Below are positions 16,384 through 25,240 of a stretch of DNA of 64,000 nucleotides, piece after piece. The position numbers and the translations under genes were made by a program. The stretch's first letter is position 1; each line of letters opens with the position of its first letter. The stretch comes from Pseudomonas protegens (GTDB lineage Bacteria; Pseudomonadota; Gammaproteobacteria; Pseudomonadales; Pseudomonadaceae). Under the pieces are notes generated by a model, which saw nothing but the letters and a program-made list of their open reading frames with translations, was not told the DNA's origin and did not search any database. Location of the stretch: contig NZ_CP031396.1 in assembly GCF_003363755.1 (NCBI RefSeq), positions 5,178,501 through 5,242,500 on the forward strand. The letters are read 5' to 3'.

Positions 16384-17247
16384 ATGTTGCTCATTTCCAA
16401 AAAGTCCGCACTTGCGGCGGCTTCCACGAGCCTGTTCGTCCTGCTCTGGAGCAGTGGCGCGATCTTCTCCAAATGGGGCCTGACCCAGGCTTCGCCCTTT
16501 GCCTTCCTGCTGCTGCGTTTCATCATCGCGCTGATGGGCCTGGTGCTGCTGCTGCCCCTGCTCAAGCTCAGGTTGCCCCAGGGGCGCCGGGCCGTGGGCT
16601 TTGCCATGGCCACCGGCCTGGTGCTGCTGGGGGCCTACCAGATCTTCTACATCCTGGCCCTGGACCTGAAGGTCACCCCAGGCGTCATGGCCACCATCAT
16701 GGGGGTGCAGCCGATCCTCACCGTGGTGCTGATGGAGCGCCAGCGTTCCTGGAGCCGCCTGTTCGGCCTCAGCCTGGGGCTCATCGGGCTGATCATGGTG
16801 GTCTACCAGGGCATCGGTCTGGCAGGGATATCCGTCTCCGGCATGCTCTGTGGCCTGCTGGCCCTGGTCAGCATGACGGCCGGTTCGATCATGCAGAAGC
16901 GCATCACCGACAACCCCTTGGGCACCCTGCCGGTGCAGTACCTGGCGGGCCTGTTGCTGTGTGCGCTGTTCGTGCCGTTCCAGCCGTTTCACTTCGAGTA
17001 CAGCGCCAGCTTCGTGATTGCGCTGCTGTGGATGGGGTTGGTGGTGTCGGTACTGGCCACACTGCTGCTGTACCGCTTGATCGCTCAGGGCAACCTGGTG
17101 AATGTCACCAGCCTGTTCTATCTGGTGCCGGCGGTGACCGCATTGATGGACTTTATCTTTTTCGGCAATCGTCTGGCCTGGCTGAGCCTGATGGGCATGG
17201 GCCTGATCATTGTCGGCCTGGTCTTCGTGTTCCGTAAGAGCGCCTGA
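16384..17247 (+). CDS. EamA-family (DMT) transporter
   Basis: A 287-residue inner-membrane protein with about ten hydrophobic helices in two EamA halves (LFVLLWSSGAIFSKWG in the first, TAGSIMQKRITDNPLGTLP starting the second). DMT members of this type export amino acids or other metabolites, and the substrate here is unknown. ATG 16384 is chosen because AGGTGG lies five to six bases upstream. A GTG at 16375 is in frame but sits on that site. It is monocistronic, with a terminator at 17292. Confidence 0.85.
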   Translation: MLLISKKSALAAASTSLFVLLWSSGAIFSKWGLTQASPFAFLLLRFIIALMGLVLLLPLLKLRLPQGRRAVGFAMATGLVLLGAYQIFYILALDLKVTPGVMATIMGVQPILTVVLMERQRSWSRLFGLSLGLIGLIMVVYQGIGLAGISVSGMLCGLLALVSMTAGSIMQKRITDNPLGTLPVQYLAGLLLCALFVPFQPFHFEYSASFVIALLWMGLVVSVLATLLLYRLIAQGNLVNVTSLFYLVPAVTALMDFIFFGNRLAWLSLMGMGLIIVGLVFVFRKSA

Positions 17248-17291
17248 TAGTTACGGGCGACGATCCTCGCGGTGGTTGTCCAGACCTGCGG

Positions 17292-17317
17292 CCGAGCGCA
17301 ATGCTCGGTCGCTTTTG
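17292..17317 (+). terminator. Terminator after EamA gene
   Basis: CCGAGC (17292-17297) pairs with GCTCGG (17303-17308) across GCAAT and is followed by TCGCTTTT. A moderate intrinsic terminator. Confidence 0.55.
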
Positions 17318-17356
17318 CGCATCATTGATTCAATTAATGATCGACTATAAGCACGA

Positions 17357-17377
17357 ATAGTGGCTAGATGCCACTAT
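17357..17377. promoter_or_regulatory. Inverted repeat in AT-rich leader of fimbrial-like gene
   Basis: ATAGTGGC (17357-17364) and GCCACTAT (17370-17377) form a perfect 8-bp stem with a five-base loop and no U-tract. It lies in a 340-bp gap that becomes AT-rich (17461-17520 is 35% GC by count). The rest of the gap shows no gene. The stem could be an operator or a leader structure for the gene at 17590. Confidence 0.35.
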
Positions 17378-17589
17378 CGTCGTGTAGTTCTTTGCCGGTC
17401 AATAAAGGTCTGATTTCAAACCTTGTATGTGCACGTAATGAGCGACTGAAGCGAACCCTCAAGGTTCTTTTGATAACCAGATGCTTAGACTTTTTTGTTG
17501 GCATTCCAAATTAGTCCATCAGACAAACCTTAAAAGCTAAAGCCGGTACCTAGACTGACGACATAGTCCTTAAACAAAGGAGAGTCAGT

Positions 17590-17967
17590 ATGAACGCAAC
17601 GTTCGCTTCAACCGCTTTCGGTTTGCTTTTGGGACTGTCGAGCAGTTGTTTCGCCGCTGCTCCCGTGGCACAGGGGGTCATCCGCTTTACCGGCAGTATC
17701 GTTGAGAGCCATTGCACCACCAGCGCCGCCAGCACAGGGCTTAGCCTACGCCAGTGTCCTCAAGGCTCCCGCGGCACCGCAATCGACGTAGCCCGTGTGG
17801 GAGCCGTGGCCAGCGTCAGCGCTTCGGATCATTCCGCCGTCAAGGTCAAGCTCTTGGCCGACAGTGGTTCCCAGGGCCGTTACTACAACCAGCACTATGC
17901 CTTTGTTGATCAGGCCGGCAAGGCCGTAACCTCCGGCACCTACCTGATTACCCTGAACGTTCCATAG
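17590..17967 (+). CDS. Fimbrial-subunit-like exported protein
   Basis: A 125-residue protein with a signal peptide (residues 1-22, ending SSSCFA before AAPVAQ). The mature part starts GVIRFTGSIVESHC, the pattern seen in type 1 fimbrial subunits (a beta-strand with a G.I.F.G.I core). Cys42 and Cys56 are positioned for the intrachain disulfide of pilins. The C-terminal TYLITLNVP is beta-strand-like. No chaperone or usher gene is adjacent, so it is an orphan and may not be assembled into a pilus. ATG 17590 follows AAAGGAGAGTCAGT. The upstream DNA is much more AT-rich than its neighbours. Confidence 0.7.
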   Translation: MNATFASTAFGLLLGLSSSCFAAAPVAQGVIRFTGSIVESHCTTSAASTGLSLRQCPQGSRGTAIDVARVGAVASVSASDHSAVKVKLLADSGSQGRYYNQHYAFVDQAGKAVTSGTYLITLNVP

Positions 17968-18038
17968 GGCCACCGCCAGCGTTGCGACTCGGAGCTGCGG
18001 CCTCCCGAGTCGCAGGCTGATCAGAACCAGGCAGTGCT

Positions 18039-18932
18039 TCAGGCCGCCGATTTTGCCCCGGGCCGCAGCACCAGCCACAGGGCGGCGCCAATCAGCGCGC
18101 CGCCATACAGATGCGCCATGGACAGCGGCTCATCCAGCAGCAAGGCCCCCCACAACACGCCGAACGGCGGAATCATGAAGGTCACGGTCATTGATCGCAC
18201 CGGACCGATGGCGCTGAGCAGCCGGAAATACAGCACATAGGCAAACGCCGTGCAGCCCAGCCCCAAGCCCAGCAGCGACAGCCACACGCTCCAGCCACCC
18301 CAACTGGCCGGCGGCTGGCTGATGGCGTTGTAGGCGAACAGGGGCAACAGCAGCAGGGTGGCACCGAGCATGCTGCCCAGCGCCGAGAGGCGACTGTCCA
18401 GGCCGCCGGCCTGATCCAGCCAGCGCCGCGCGAGGAAGCCGGCGAAGCCGTAGCAGGTGGTGGCCATCAGGCAGGACAGGGCGCCAAGCAGCAGTTCATG
18501 GTCGAAGGCCACAGGGCCGGCGCGGGTCAGGATGCCGACGCCGAACAGGCCCAGGCAGACGCCGGCGATCTTGCTCAGGCTCAGCCGCTCATGAAAGAAC
18601 AGCCCGCCGATCAACACCCCCATCAAGGGCGTGGTGGCATTGAAGATCGCCGAGTAGCCGGCAGGCAGCACCTGGGCTGCCACCGAATACATCGTTGCCG
18701 GTATGCCTGAGTTGATCACACCGAGCAGCAACACGGTCTTGAGCTTGCCGCGAAAATTCCAGTCGACCCGCATCAGCGCCAGCATGACCAGCAGCCCGAG
18801 CGCGGCAATCGACACCCGGAAAAACGCCGTGGGCACGCTGCCCAGCACCGGGGCGATGATGCGCATGAACAAAAAGCTCGCGCCCCAGATGGCGGCCAGC
18901 GACAACAGACGCAGGAGATCGACAAGTCTCAC
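18039..18932 (-). CDS. EamA-family (DMT) transporter
   Basis: A 297-residue inner-membrane protein of about ten helices (opening LLSLAAIWGASFLFMR, second half beginning LGALSCLMATTCYGFAGFLARR). The substrate is unknown. I choose GTG at 18932 because AAGGA lies about seven bases upstream on the minus strand and because it gives the normal EamA N-terminus (RLVDLLRLLSLAAIWG). An in-frame ATG at 18989 adds a non-family segment. It is convergent with the fimbrial-like gene and divergent from aceK. Confidence 0.82.
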   Translation of the reverse strand: MRLVDLLRLLSLAAIWGASFLFMRIIAPVLGSVPTAFFRVSIAALGLLVMLALMRVDWNFRGKLKTVLLLGVINSGIPATMYSVAAQVLPAGYSAIFNATTPLMGVLIGGLFFHERLSLSKIAGVCLGLFGVGILTRAGPVAFDHELLLGALSCLMATTCYGFAGFLARRWLDQAGGLDSRLSALGSMLGATLLLLPLFAYNAISQPPASWGGWSVWLSLLGLGLGCTAFAYVLYFRLLSAIGPVRSMTVTFMIPPFGVLWGALLLDEPLSMAHLYGGALIGAALWLVLRPGAKSAA

Positions 18933-19181
18933 GCAAGGATCCTTCGGTTTGAGGGCGGGGATCTTGCCCAGCGCTGGCGGGCATGGCAAACCTTATTGGT
19001 GCACAGGGCGAAGAAACCCGGCACTGGGTTTGTTGTGTCCCATGATTCGCCACACAAGCCTGGGGAGCAGGGCGACTGCCGGGTCATTTTCCGGCGTACG
19101 CTTGATCACAAAAATACGCTTCTCCTCAAGCCGTTTCACTGGCTAAGCTCTGGCATCGTAAATTCCCGCAGAGGTCTACTT

Positions 19182-20903
19182 ATGCCGCAGCCATGGCCCG
19201 CCGCCGATATCGCTCGAATGATCCTCGATGGCTTCGACGACTACCGCGAGCATTTCCGCCAGATCACCGACGGCGCCCGGCAACGCTTCGAGCAGGCGCA
19301 ATGGCAGGAAGCGCAGAGGGCCTCGGCGGCGCGGATCAACCTGTATGAGGAAAAGGTCGGGGAAACCGTGGCCCGGTTGCACCAGTCCTTCAGCGACGAT
19401 GCGTTGATGGATGTCGGCCAGTGGCCCCTGGTGAAAAGCGCCTACATCAGCCTGATCGACCTGCGTTTTGACGATGAGCTGTCCGAGACCTGGTACAACT
19501 CGATCTTCTGCGGGCTGTTCAGCCATGACCTGATCAGTGACGGCTGCATGTTCATCCACACCACCCGGCCCAGCCTGCGCCGGGCCCGGGCCGCGCAGAC
19601 CCGCAGCTACCACCCCAAGGGCAACCTGCCGGCGATGCTCGAACAGGTGTTCGCCGACTACCGCTTCAACGAGGACTATGCCGACCTGCCGGGGGACCTG
19701 CGGCGCCTGGAGGCGCAACTGCGGGAGAACCTGCCGGACTGGGTGTGCAAGGACCCTGAGTTGACCCTGGAGCTGTTCTCCTCGGTGCTCTACCGCAACA
19801 AGGGCGCTTACCTGGTGGGGCGTATCTTCACCCACGAAGAACAGTGGCCCCTGGTGATCCCGCTGCTGCATCGTGAAGGCCGGGGCATCCAGATCGATGC
19901 GCTGATCACCGACGAAGCCGATGTCTCGATCATCTTCTCCTTCACCCGCTCGTATTTCATGGTGGATGTGCCGGTGCCGGCGGAATTCATCGGCTTTCTC
20001 AAGCGCATCCTGCCGGGCAAGCACATCGCCGAGCTGTACACCTCCATCGGCTTCTACAAGCACGGCAAGTCGGAGTTCTACCGCGCCCTGATCAACCACC
20101 TGGCCAGCACCGACGACCGTTTCATCATGGCTCCCGGTGTGCGCGGCATGGTCATGAGCGTGTTCACCCTGCCGGGCTTCAATACCGTGTTCAAGATCAT
20201 CAAGGACCGCTTCTCGCCGTCGAAGAACGTCGACCGGGCCACGGTGATCGAGAAGTACCGATTGGTGAAAAGCGTCGACCGGGTCGGGCGCATGGCTGAT
20301 ACCCAGGAGTTCGCCGATTTCCGCTTCCCCCTGAGCAAGTTCGACCCGGCCTGCCTTGAGGAACTGTTGGAAGTGGCGCCGTCCACCGTGGCCGTGGAAG
20401 ACCAGACCGTGCTGATCCGCCACTGCTGGACCGAGCGCCGCATGACCCCGCTCAACCTCTACCTGGAGCACGCCAACCCGGATCAGGTCCGCGAGGCCCT
20501 GGAGGACTACGGCCTGGCGATCAAGCAACTGGCGGCAGCCAATATCTTCCCTGGTGACATGCTGCTGAAAAACTTCGGCGTGACCCGTCACGGCCGGGTG
20601 GTGTTCTACGACTACGACGAGATCTGCTACCTCACCGAAGCCAACTTCCGTCACATTCCGGCGCCCCGTACACCGGAAGACGAGATGGCTTCCGAGCCCT
20701 GGTATTCCATCGGCCCCCACGACGTGTTCCCCGAGGAGTTCCCACCGTTCCTGTTCGCCGATGCCGGCCAGCGCAAGCTGTTCGACCAGTTGCACGGCGA
20801 GCTGTACAACGCCGACTACTGGAAGGGCCTGCAGGACGCCATCCGCGCCGGCAAGATCATCGATGTCTTCCCTTACCGGCGCAAAGGCCTGGAAGACGAA
20901 TAA
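19182..20903 (+). CDS. aceK: Isocitrate dehydrogenase kinase/phosphatase
   Basis: A 573-residue bifunctional enzyme, full length, that phosphorylates and dephosphorylates isocitrate dehydrogenase and so sets the split between the TCA cycle and the glyoxylate shunt. The protein-kinase-like C-terminal half carries SRYFMVDVPV-type beta strands, the KERFSPSKN region near residue 345 and FYDYDEICY (Asp residues for metal). ATG 19182 gives the family start MPQPWPAADIARMIL. A longer open frame upstream has no support. It stands alone rather than beside isocitrate lyase genes, as is usual in Pseudomonas. Confidence 0.94.
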   Translation: MPQPWPAADIARMILDGFDDYREHFRQITDGARQRFEQAQWQEAQRASAARINLYEEKVGETVARLHQSFSDDALMDVGQWPLVKSAYISLIDLRFDDELSETWYNSIFCGLFSHDLISDGCMFIHTTRPSLRRARAAQTRSYHPKGNLPAMLEQVFADYRFNEDYADLPGDLRRLEAQLRENLPDWVCKDPELTLELFSSVLYRNKGAYLVGRIFTHEEQWPLVIPLLHREGRGIQIDALITDEADVSIIFSFTRSYFMVDVPVPAEFIGFLKRILPGKHIAELYTSIGFYKHGKSEFYRALINHLASTDDRFIMAPGVRGMVMSVFTLPGFNTVFKIIKDRFSPSKNVDRATVIEKYRLVKSVDRVGRMADTQEFADFRFPLSKFDPACLEELLEVAPSTVAVEDQTVLIRHCWTERRMTPLNLYLEHANPDQVREALEDYGLAIKQLAAANIFPGDMLLKNFGVTRHGRVVFYDYDEICYLTEANFRHIPAPRTPEDEMASEPWYSIGPHDVFPEEFPPFLFADAGQRKLFDQLHGELYNADYWKGLQDAIRAGKIIDVFPYRRKGLEDE

Positions 20904-20909
20904 AAGTGC

Positions 20910-20969
20910 AGGAGCCGGCGTGCCAGTGAAGGTGCTCGTGAGGACGCCTTCGCCGGCACGCCGGCTCCT
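20910..20969. repeat. REP hairpin between aceK and hrpA
   Basis: AGGAGCCGGCGTGCC (20910-20924) pairs perfectly with GGCACGCCGGCTCCT (20955-20969). It is a REP pair of the GTAGGAGC family six bases after the aceK stop, and likely protects the aceK transcript end. Confidence 0.8.
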
Positions 20970-21035
20970 ACGTATTGCCTGCGCTTTTCTGCGACAATCG
21001 CGCCCTGCCTACATAGACGACATTTTGCGTACCTG

Positions 21036-24000
21036 ATGACTTCCGAATCGCCTGCAATCGACCAACTGTTGAAAAACCTCGATCAAGCCATGCTCGCCGA
21101 CCGCCACCGGTTGCGCCGGCAGTTGCTTGAACTGCGCAAGAAGCCCGACGAGGCCAAGCTCGCCCAGTGGCTGGAGCGGATGCAGGCGTCGTGCAACCTG
21201 GTGACGGCGCGGCGCGACAGCGTGCCGCCGATTCGCTATGACGACAGCCTGCCGATTGCCGCCAAGCGCGACGAGATCAAGGAGGCGCTGCTCAAGCATC
21301 AGGTGCTGATCATTGCCGGTGAGACCGGCTCGGGCAAAACCACCCAGTTGCCGAAGATCTGCCTGGAAATCGGTCGCGGCCAGCACGGTCTGATCGGCCA
21401 TACCCAGCCCCGGCGGATCGCTGCCCGCAGCGTCGCCAGCCGAGTGGCCGAAGAACTGGCCACGCCCCTCGGGTCGCTGGTGGGTTACCAGGTGCGTTTC
21501 GAGGATCAGAGCGACTCCAGCACCCTGATCAAGTTGATGACCGACGGCATCCTGCTGGCGGAAACCCAGAACGACCGTTACCTGGAGCGCTACGACACGA
21601 TCATCGTCGACGAGGCCCACGAGCGCAGTCTGAACATCGACTTCCTCCTCGGTTACCTCAAGACCCTGTTGCCACGGCGTCCGGACCTGAAGGTCATCAT
21701 CACCTCGGCCACCATCGACCTGGAGCGCTTCTCCAAGCACTTCGATAACGCGCCGATCGTCGAAGTCTCTGGCCGCACCTTTCCGGTGGAAACCTGGTAT
21801 CGCCCCCTGACCCTGGAGCAGGACGAGGAGGGCAACCGGGTCGAGGACGACCTGACGGTGGACCAGGCGATCCTCGCCACCCTGGATGAAATCGCCGCCT
21901 ACGAGCGCAGCGAGCGGCGCAGCCCCGGAGACGTGCTGGTGTTCCTGCCGGGGGAGCGGGAAATTCGCGACGCCGCGGACATGCTGCGCAAGGCTCAGCT
22001 CAAGCACACCGAGATCCTGCCGCTGTACGCGCGCCTGTCGCCGGCGGAACAGCAGCGGATCTTCCAGTCCCACCCGGGCCGGCGGGTGGTGCTGGCGACC
22101 AACGTCGCGGAAACCTCGCTGACCGTGCCGGGCATTCGCTATGTGATCGACAGCGGCACTGCACGCATCAGCCGCTACAGCTACCGGGCCAAGGTCCAGC
22201 GCCTGCCCATCGAGGCGGTGTCCCAGGCCAGCGCCAACCAGCGTAAAGGCCGTTGTGGCCGGGTCGAGCCGGGGATCTGCGTGCGCCTGTACAGCGAGGA
22301 GGATTTCCTCGGCCGGCCGGAGTTCACCGATCCGGAAATCCTGCGTACCAACCTGGCGGCGGTGATCCTGCAGATGCTCCATCTGCGCCTGGGGGAAATC
22401 ACCGCGTTCCCGTTTATCGAGCCGCCGGATGGCAAGGCCATCAGCGATGGTTTCAACTTGCTGCAAGAACTCTCGGCGGTGGACCGCAACAGTCAGTTGA
22501 CGCCTCTGGGCCGGCAACTGGCGCGGCTGCCGGTGGACCCGCGCATGGGCCGCATGCTGCTGGAAGCGGCGAAACTCGGCAGCCTGCAGGAAGTGCTGAT
22601 CGTCGCCAGTGCCATGTCGATCCAGGACCCTCGCGAACGTCCGCCGGAGCGCCAGCAGGCCGCCGACCAGGCCCATGCACAGTGGAAGGACGTGGATTCG
22701 GACTTCGCCGGGCTGGTCAATCTGTGGCGCGGCTTTGAAGAGCAGCGCCAGGCCCTGACCGCCAGCCCGCTGCGCAACTGGTGCCGCAAGAACTTCCTGA
22801 ATTACCTGCGCCTGCGGGAATGGCGCGACTCGCACCGGCAGCTGAGCCTGATCTGCCGCGACCTGCAACTGAGCCTGAACAAGGAACCGGCGGACTACCC
22901 GAAACTGCACAAGGCGGTACTGGTGGGCCTGCTGAGCCAGATCGGCCAGAAGACCGAAGACGGCGATTATCTGGGAGCTCGTCAGCGACGTTTCTGGATT
23001 CATCCGTCCTCGGGCCTGGGCAAGAAACGCCCGCAATGGCTGATGACCGCCGAGCTGGTGGAGACCACCAAGCTCTATGCGCGCATGGTGGCCAAGATCG
23101 AGCCGGACTGGATCGAGCCCCTGGCTGGCCACCTGGTGAAGAAGAACCACTTCGAACCCCATTGGGAAAAGAAGCGTGGCCAGGTGGTGGCCTACGAGCA
23201 GATCACCCTGTTCGGGCTGATCGTGGTCGGCCGTCGGCCGGTGCATTACGGTCCGGTGGACCCGGTGGTGTCTCGCGAGCTGTTTATCCGCGAGGCCCTG
23301 GTGCGCGGTGAGATTCAGTCCAAGGCCAAGTGCCTGACTGCCAATACCCAATTGCTGGAACAGCTCGACGCCCTGGAAGCCAAGGCCCGGCGCCGGGACA
23401 TCCTGGCGGACGAGGAAACCCTGTTCGCCTTCTACGACGAGCGCCTGCCGGCGGAGATCCACCAGACCGCGACCTTCGACAGTTGGTACCGGGTTCACAG
23501 CCAGAAGAACCCGCAGCTGTTGATCATGCGCGAGGAAGACGTGCTGGCCCGCGAGGCCAGCGAGGTCACTGCCAAGCAGTACCCGGACACCCTGCATATT
23601 GGCGATCTGGAACTGGCCCTGAGTTATCACTTCGAGCCCAACCATCCCCGCGACGGCGTGACCTTGCGGGTGCCGGCGCCCCTGCTGCCGGCGCTGCCCG
23701 CCGAACGCCTGGAGTGGTTGGTGCCGGGGCTGATCGAGGCCAAGTGCATCGCCCTGGTGCGCAACCTGCCCAAGGCCCTGCGCAAAAACTTCGTGCCAGT
23801 GCCGGACTTCGTCAAGGCGGCCTTGCAGCGCATGGTCTTCGCCGAAGGCTCGTTGCCCCAGGCCCTGGGCCGCGAACTGTTGCGCATGACCGGTGCCCGG
23901 GTCAGCGACGAGGCCTGGAGCGAGGCCGCGCAGCAGGTGGAGAGCCACCTGCGGATGAACCTGGAAATCGTCGACGCCCAGGGCAAGTTCCTCGGTGAAG

Positions 24001-24947
24001 GTCGCGACCTGGCCGAACTGACCGCGCGTTTTGCCGAAGCCAGTCAGGCCGCCCTGGCGGTGCCGCAAACCGCCAAGAGCCAGCAACCGGTGGAGGCCCG
24101 TGTGTTTGCCGCGGTCGCGGAAAAGACCCAGCAGAAGATCGCCGGACTGTCGATGACGGTCTACCCGGCCCTGGTGGAAGAGGCGGGGACGGTCAAGGAA
24201 GGGCGTTTCTCCACCGCCGCCGAGGCCGAATTCCAGCATCGCCGGGCCCTGCAGCGCCTGCTGTTGCAGCAATTGGCCGAACCGGCCAAGTTCCTGCGCG
24301 GCAAGCTGCCGGGGCTGACTGAGCTGGGCCTGCTGTACCGTGAACTGGGCCGGGTCGATGCCCTGGTGGAGGACATCCTCCTGGCCAGCCTCGACAGCTG
24401 CATCCTCGACGGCGAAGCCACGCTGCCTCGCGATGGCGCGGGCCTGGCGTCCCTGGCCGAGCGCAAGCGCGGCGCCTGGACCGAGCACGCCGAGCGTCTG
24501 GCGCGCCTGACCCTGGAGATTCTCAAGCTCTGGCACGGCCTGCAAAAACGCTTCAAGGGCAAGATCGACCTGGCCCAGGCGGTGGCCCTCAACGACATCA
24601 AGTCGCAGTTGGCGAATCTGGTGTACCCGGGCTTTGTCCGGGAAACCCCGGCCCTGTGGCTCAAGGAACTGCCGCGCTACCTCAAGGCGGTGGAACTGCG
24701 TTTCGAGAAGCTCGGCAGCCAGCTGCAGAAGGATCGGGTCTGGAGCACCGAACTGGCGGGCCTGTGGAGCCAGTACCAGACCCGGGCGCAGAAGCATGCC
24801 CAGGAAGGCAAGCGCGACCCGCAACTGGAGCTGTATCGCTGGTGGCTGGAGGAATACCGGGTGTCCTTGTTTGCCCAGCAACTGGGGACCAAGGTGCCGA
24901 TTTCCGACAAGCGCCTGAACAAGCAGTGGAGCCAGGTCGAAGCCTGA
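21036..24947 (+). CDS. hrpA: ATP-dependent RNA helicase HrpA (DEAH box)
   Basis: A 1303-residue DEAH-box RNA helicase of the bacterial HrpA type, which in E. coli resolves stalled ribosomes and processes some mRNAs. Walker A is AGETGSGKTT at residues 94-103. DEAH is at 192-195 (IIVDEAHERS). Motif III is TSATID. The helicase C-terminal motif VI region is QRKGRCGR. The winged-helix, helical-bundle and OB parts follow, then the long HrpA-specific C-terminal DUF3418 domain. Length matches the family. ATG 21036 gives MTSESPAIDQLL. A long stop-free frame on the opposite strand is a shadow of its GC-rich codons. Confidence 0.95.
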   Translation: MTSESPAIDQLLKNLDQAMLADRHRLRRQLLELRKKPDEAKLAQWLERMQASCNLVTARRDSVPPIRYDDSLPIAAKRDEIKEALLKHQVLIIAGETGSGKTTQLPKICLEIGRGQHGLIGHTQPRRIAARSVASRVAEELATPLGSLVGYQVRFEDQSDSSTLIKLMTDGILLAETQNDRYLERYDTIIVDEAHERSLNIDFLLGYLKTLLPRRPDLKVIITSATIDLERFSKHFDNAPIVEVSGRTFPVETWYRPLTLEQDEEGNRVEDDLTVDQAILATLDEIAAYERSERRSPGDVLVFLPGEREIRDAADMLRKAQLKHTEILPLYARLSPAEQQRIFQSHPGRRVVLATNVAETSLTVPGIRYVIDSGTARISRYSYRAKVQRLPIEAVSQASANQRKGRCGRVEPGICVRLYSEEDFLGRPEFTDPEILRTNLAAVILQMLHLRLGEITAFPFIEPPDGKAISDGFNLLQELSAVDRNSQLTPLGRQLARLPVDPRMGRMLLEAAKLGSLQEVLIVASAMSIQDPRERPPERQQAADQAHAQWKDVDSDFAGLVNLWRGFEEQRQALTASPLRNWCRKNFLNYLRLREWRDSHRQLSLICRDLQLSLNKEPADYPKLHKAVLVGLLSQIGQKTEDGDYLGARQRRFWIHPSSGLGKKRPQWLMTAELVETTKLYARMVAKIEPDWIEPLAGHLVKKNHFEPHWEKKRGQVVAYEQITLFGLIVVGRRPVHYGPVDPVVSRELFIREALVRGEIQSKAKCLTANTQLLEQLDALEAKARRRDILADEETLFAFYDERLPAEIHQTATFDSWYRVHSQKNPQLLIMREEDVLAREASEVTAKQYPDTLHIGDLELALSYHFEPNHPRDGVTLRVPAPLLPALPAERLEWLVPGLIEAKCIALVRNLPKALRKNFVPVPDFVKAALQRMVFAEGSLPQALGRELLRMTGARVSDEAWSEAAQQVESHLRMNLEIVDAQGKFLGEGRDLAELTARFAEASQAALAVPQTAKSQQPVEARVFAAVAEKTQQKIAGLSMTVYPALVEEAGTVKEGRFSTAAEAEFQHRRALQRLLLQQLAEPAKFLRGKLPGLTELGLLYRELGRVDALVEDILLASLDSCILDGEATLPRDGAGLASLAERKRGAWTEHAERLARLTLEILKLWHGLQKRFKGKIDLAQAVALNDIKSQLANLVYPGFVRETPALWLKELPRYLKAVELRFEKLGSQLQKDRVWSTELAGLWSQYQTRAQKHAQEGKRDPQLELYRWWLEEYRVSLFAQQLGTKVPISDKRLNKQWSQVEA

Positions 24948-24950
24948 GCC

Positions 24951-25036
24951 CCTGCAGGCGCCGGCTCCCCAGCTAAGGTGTCTGCGTGGGCAGCGCAAGG
25001 CGCCAAGGCCCCTTCGCCGGCAAGCCGGCGCCCACC
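24951..25036. repeat. Degenerate REP pair after hrpA
   Basis: A left unit GCAGGCGCCGGCTCCCCAGC (from 24954) and a better-preserved right unit CTTCGCCGGCAAGCCGGCGC (to ~25032) face each other. The remainder of the 293-bp gap before the FabH-like gene shows no other gene and should contain that gene's promoter. Confidence 0.65.
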
Positions 25037-25240
25037 GGGCACACTGCAATTGCGGCGAAATGCCGGTGTTTATGGCAAACTCCGCCGTCATAAATACCGG
25101 CCCTGTTGTTCTGTACCCCAGGCAAACGGGCGGATCGGAATAAAGCGATGCCAGGAAGGCTCCCACCAGCGGGGCAGTCCGTTTATGGTTTGGCACGGCG
25201 GTGCCAAGACCTTCTGCCTCATCACACTAGAGGAACGACC

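Noticed and set aside
21009..25196. A 1395-codon stop-free frame on the minus strand, opposite hrpA
   Set aside because: Complete overlap with a full-length, motif-verified helicase. The translation is Gln/Leu/His-rich without motifs.
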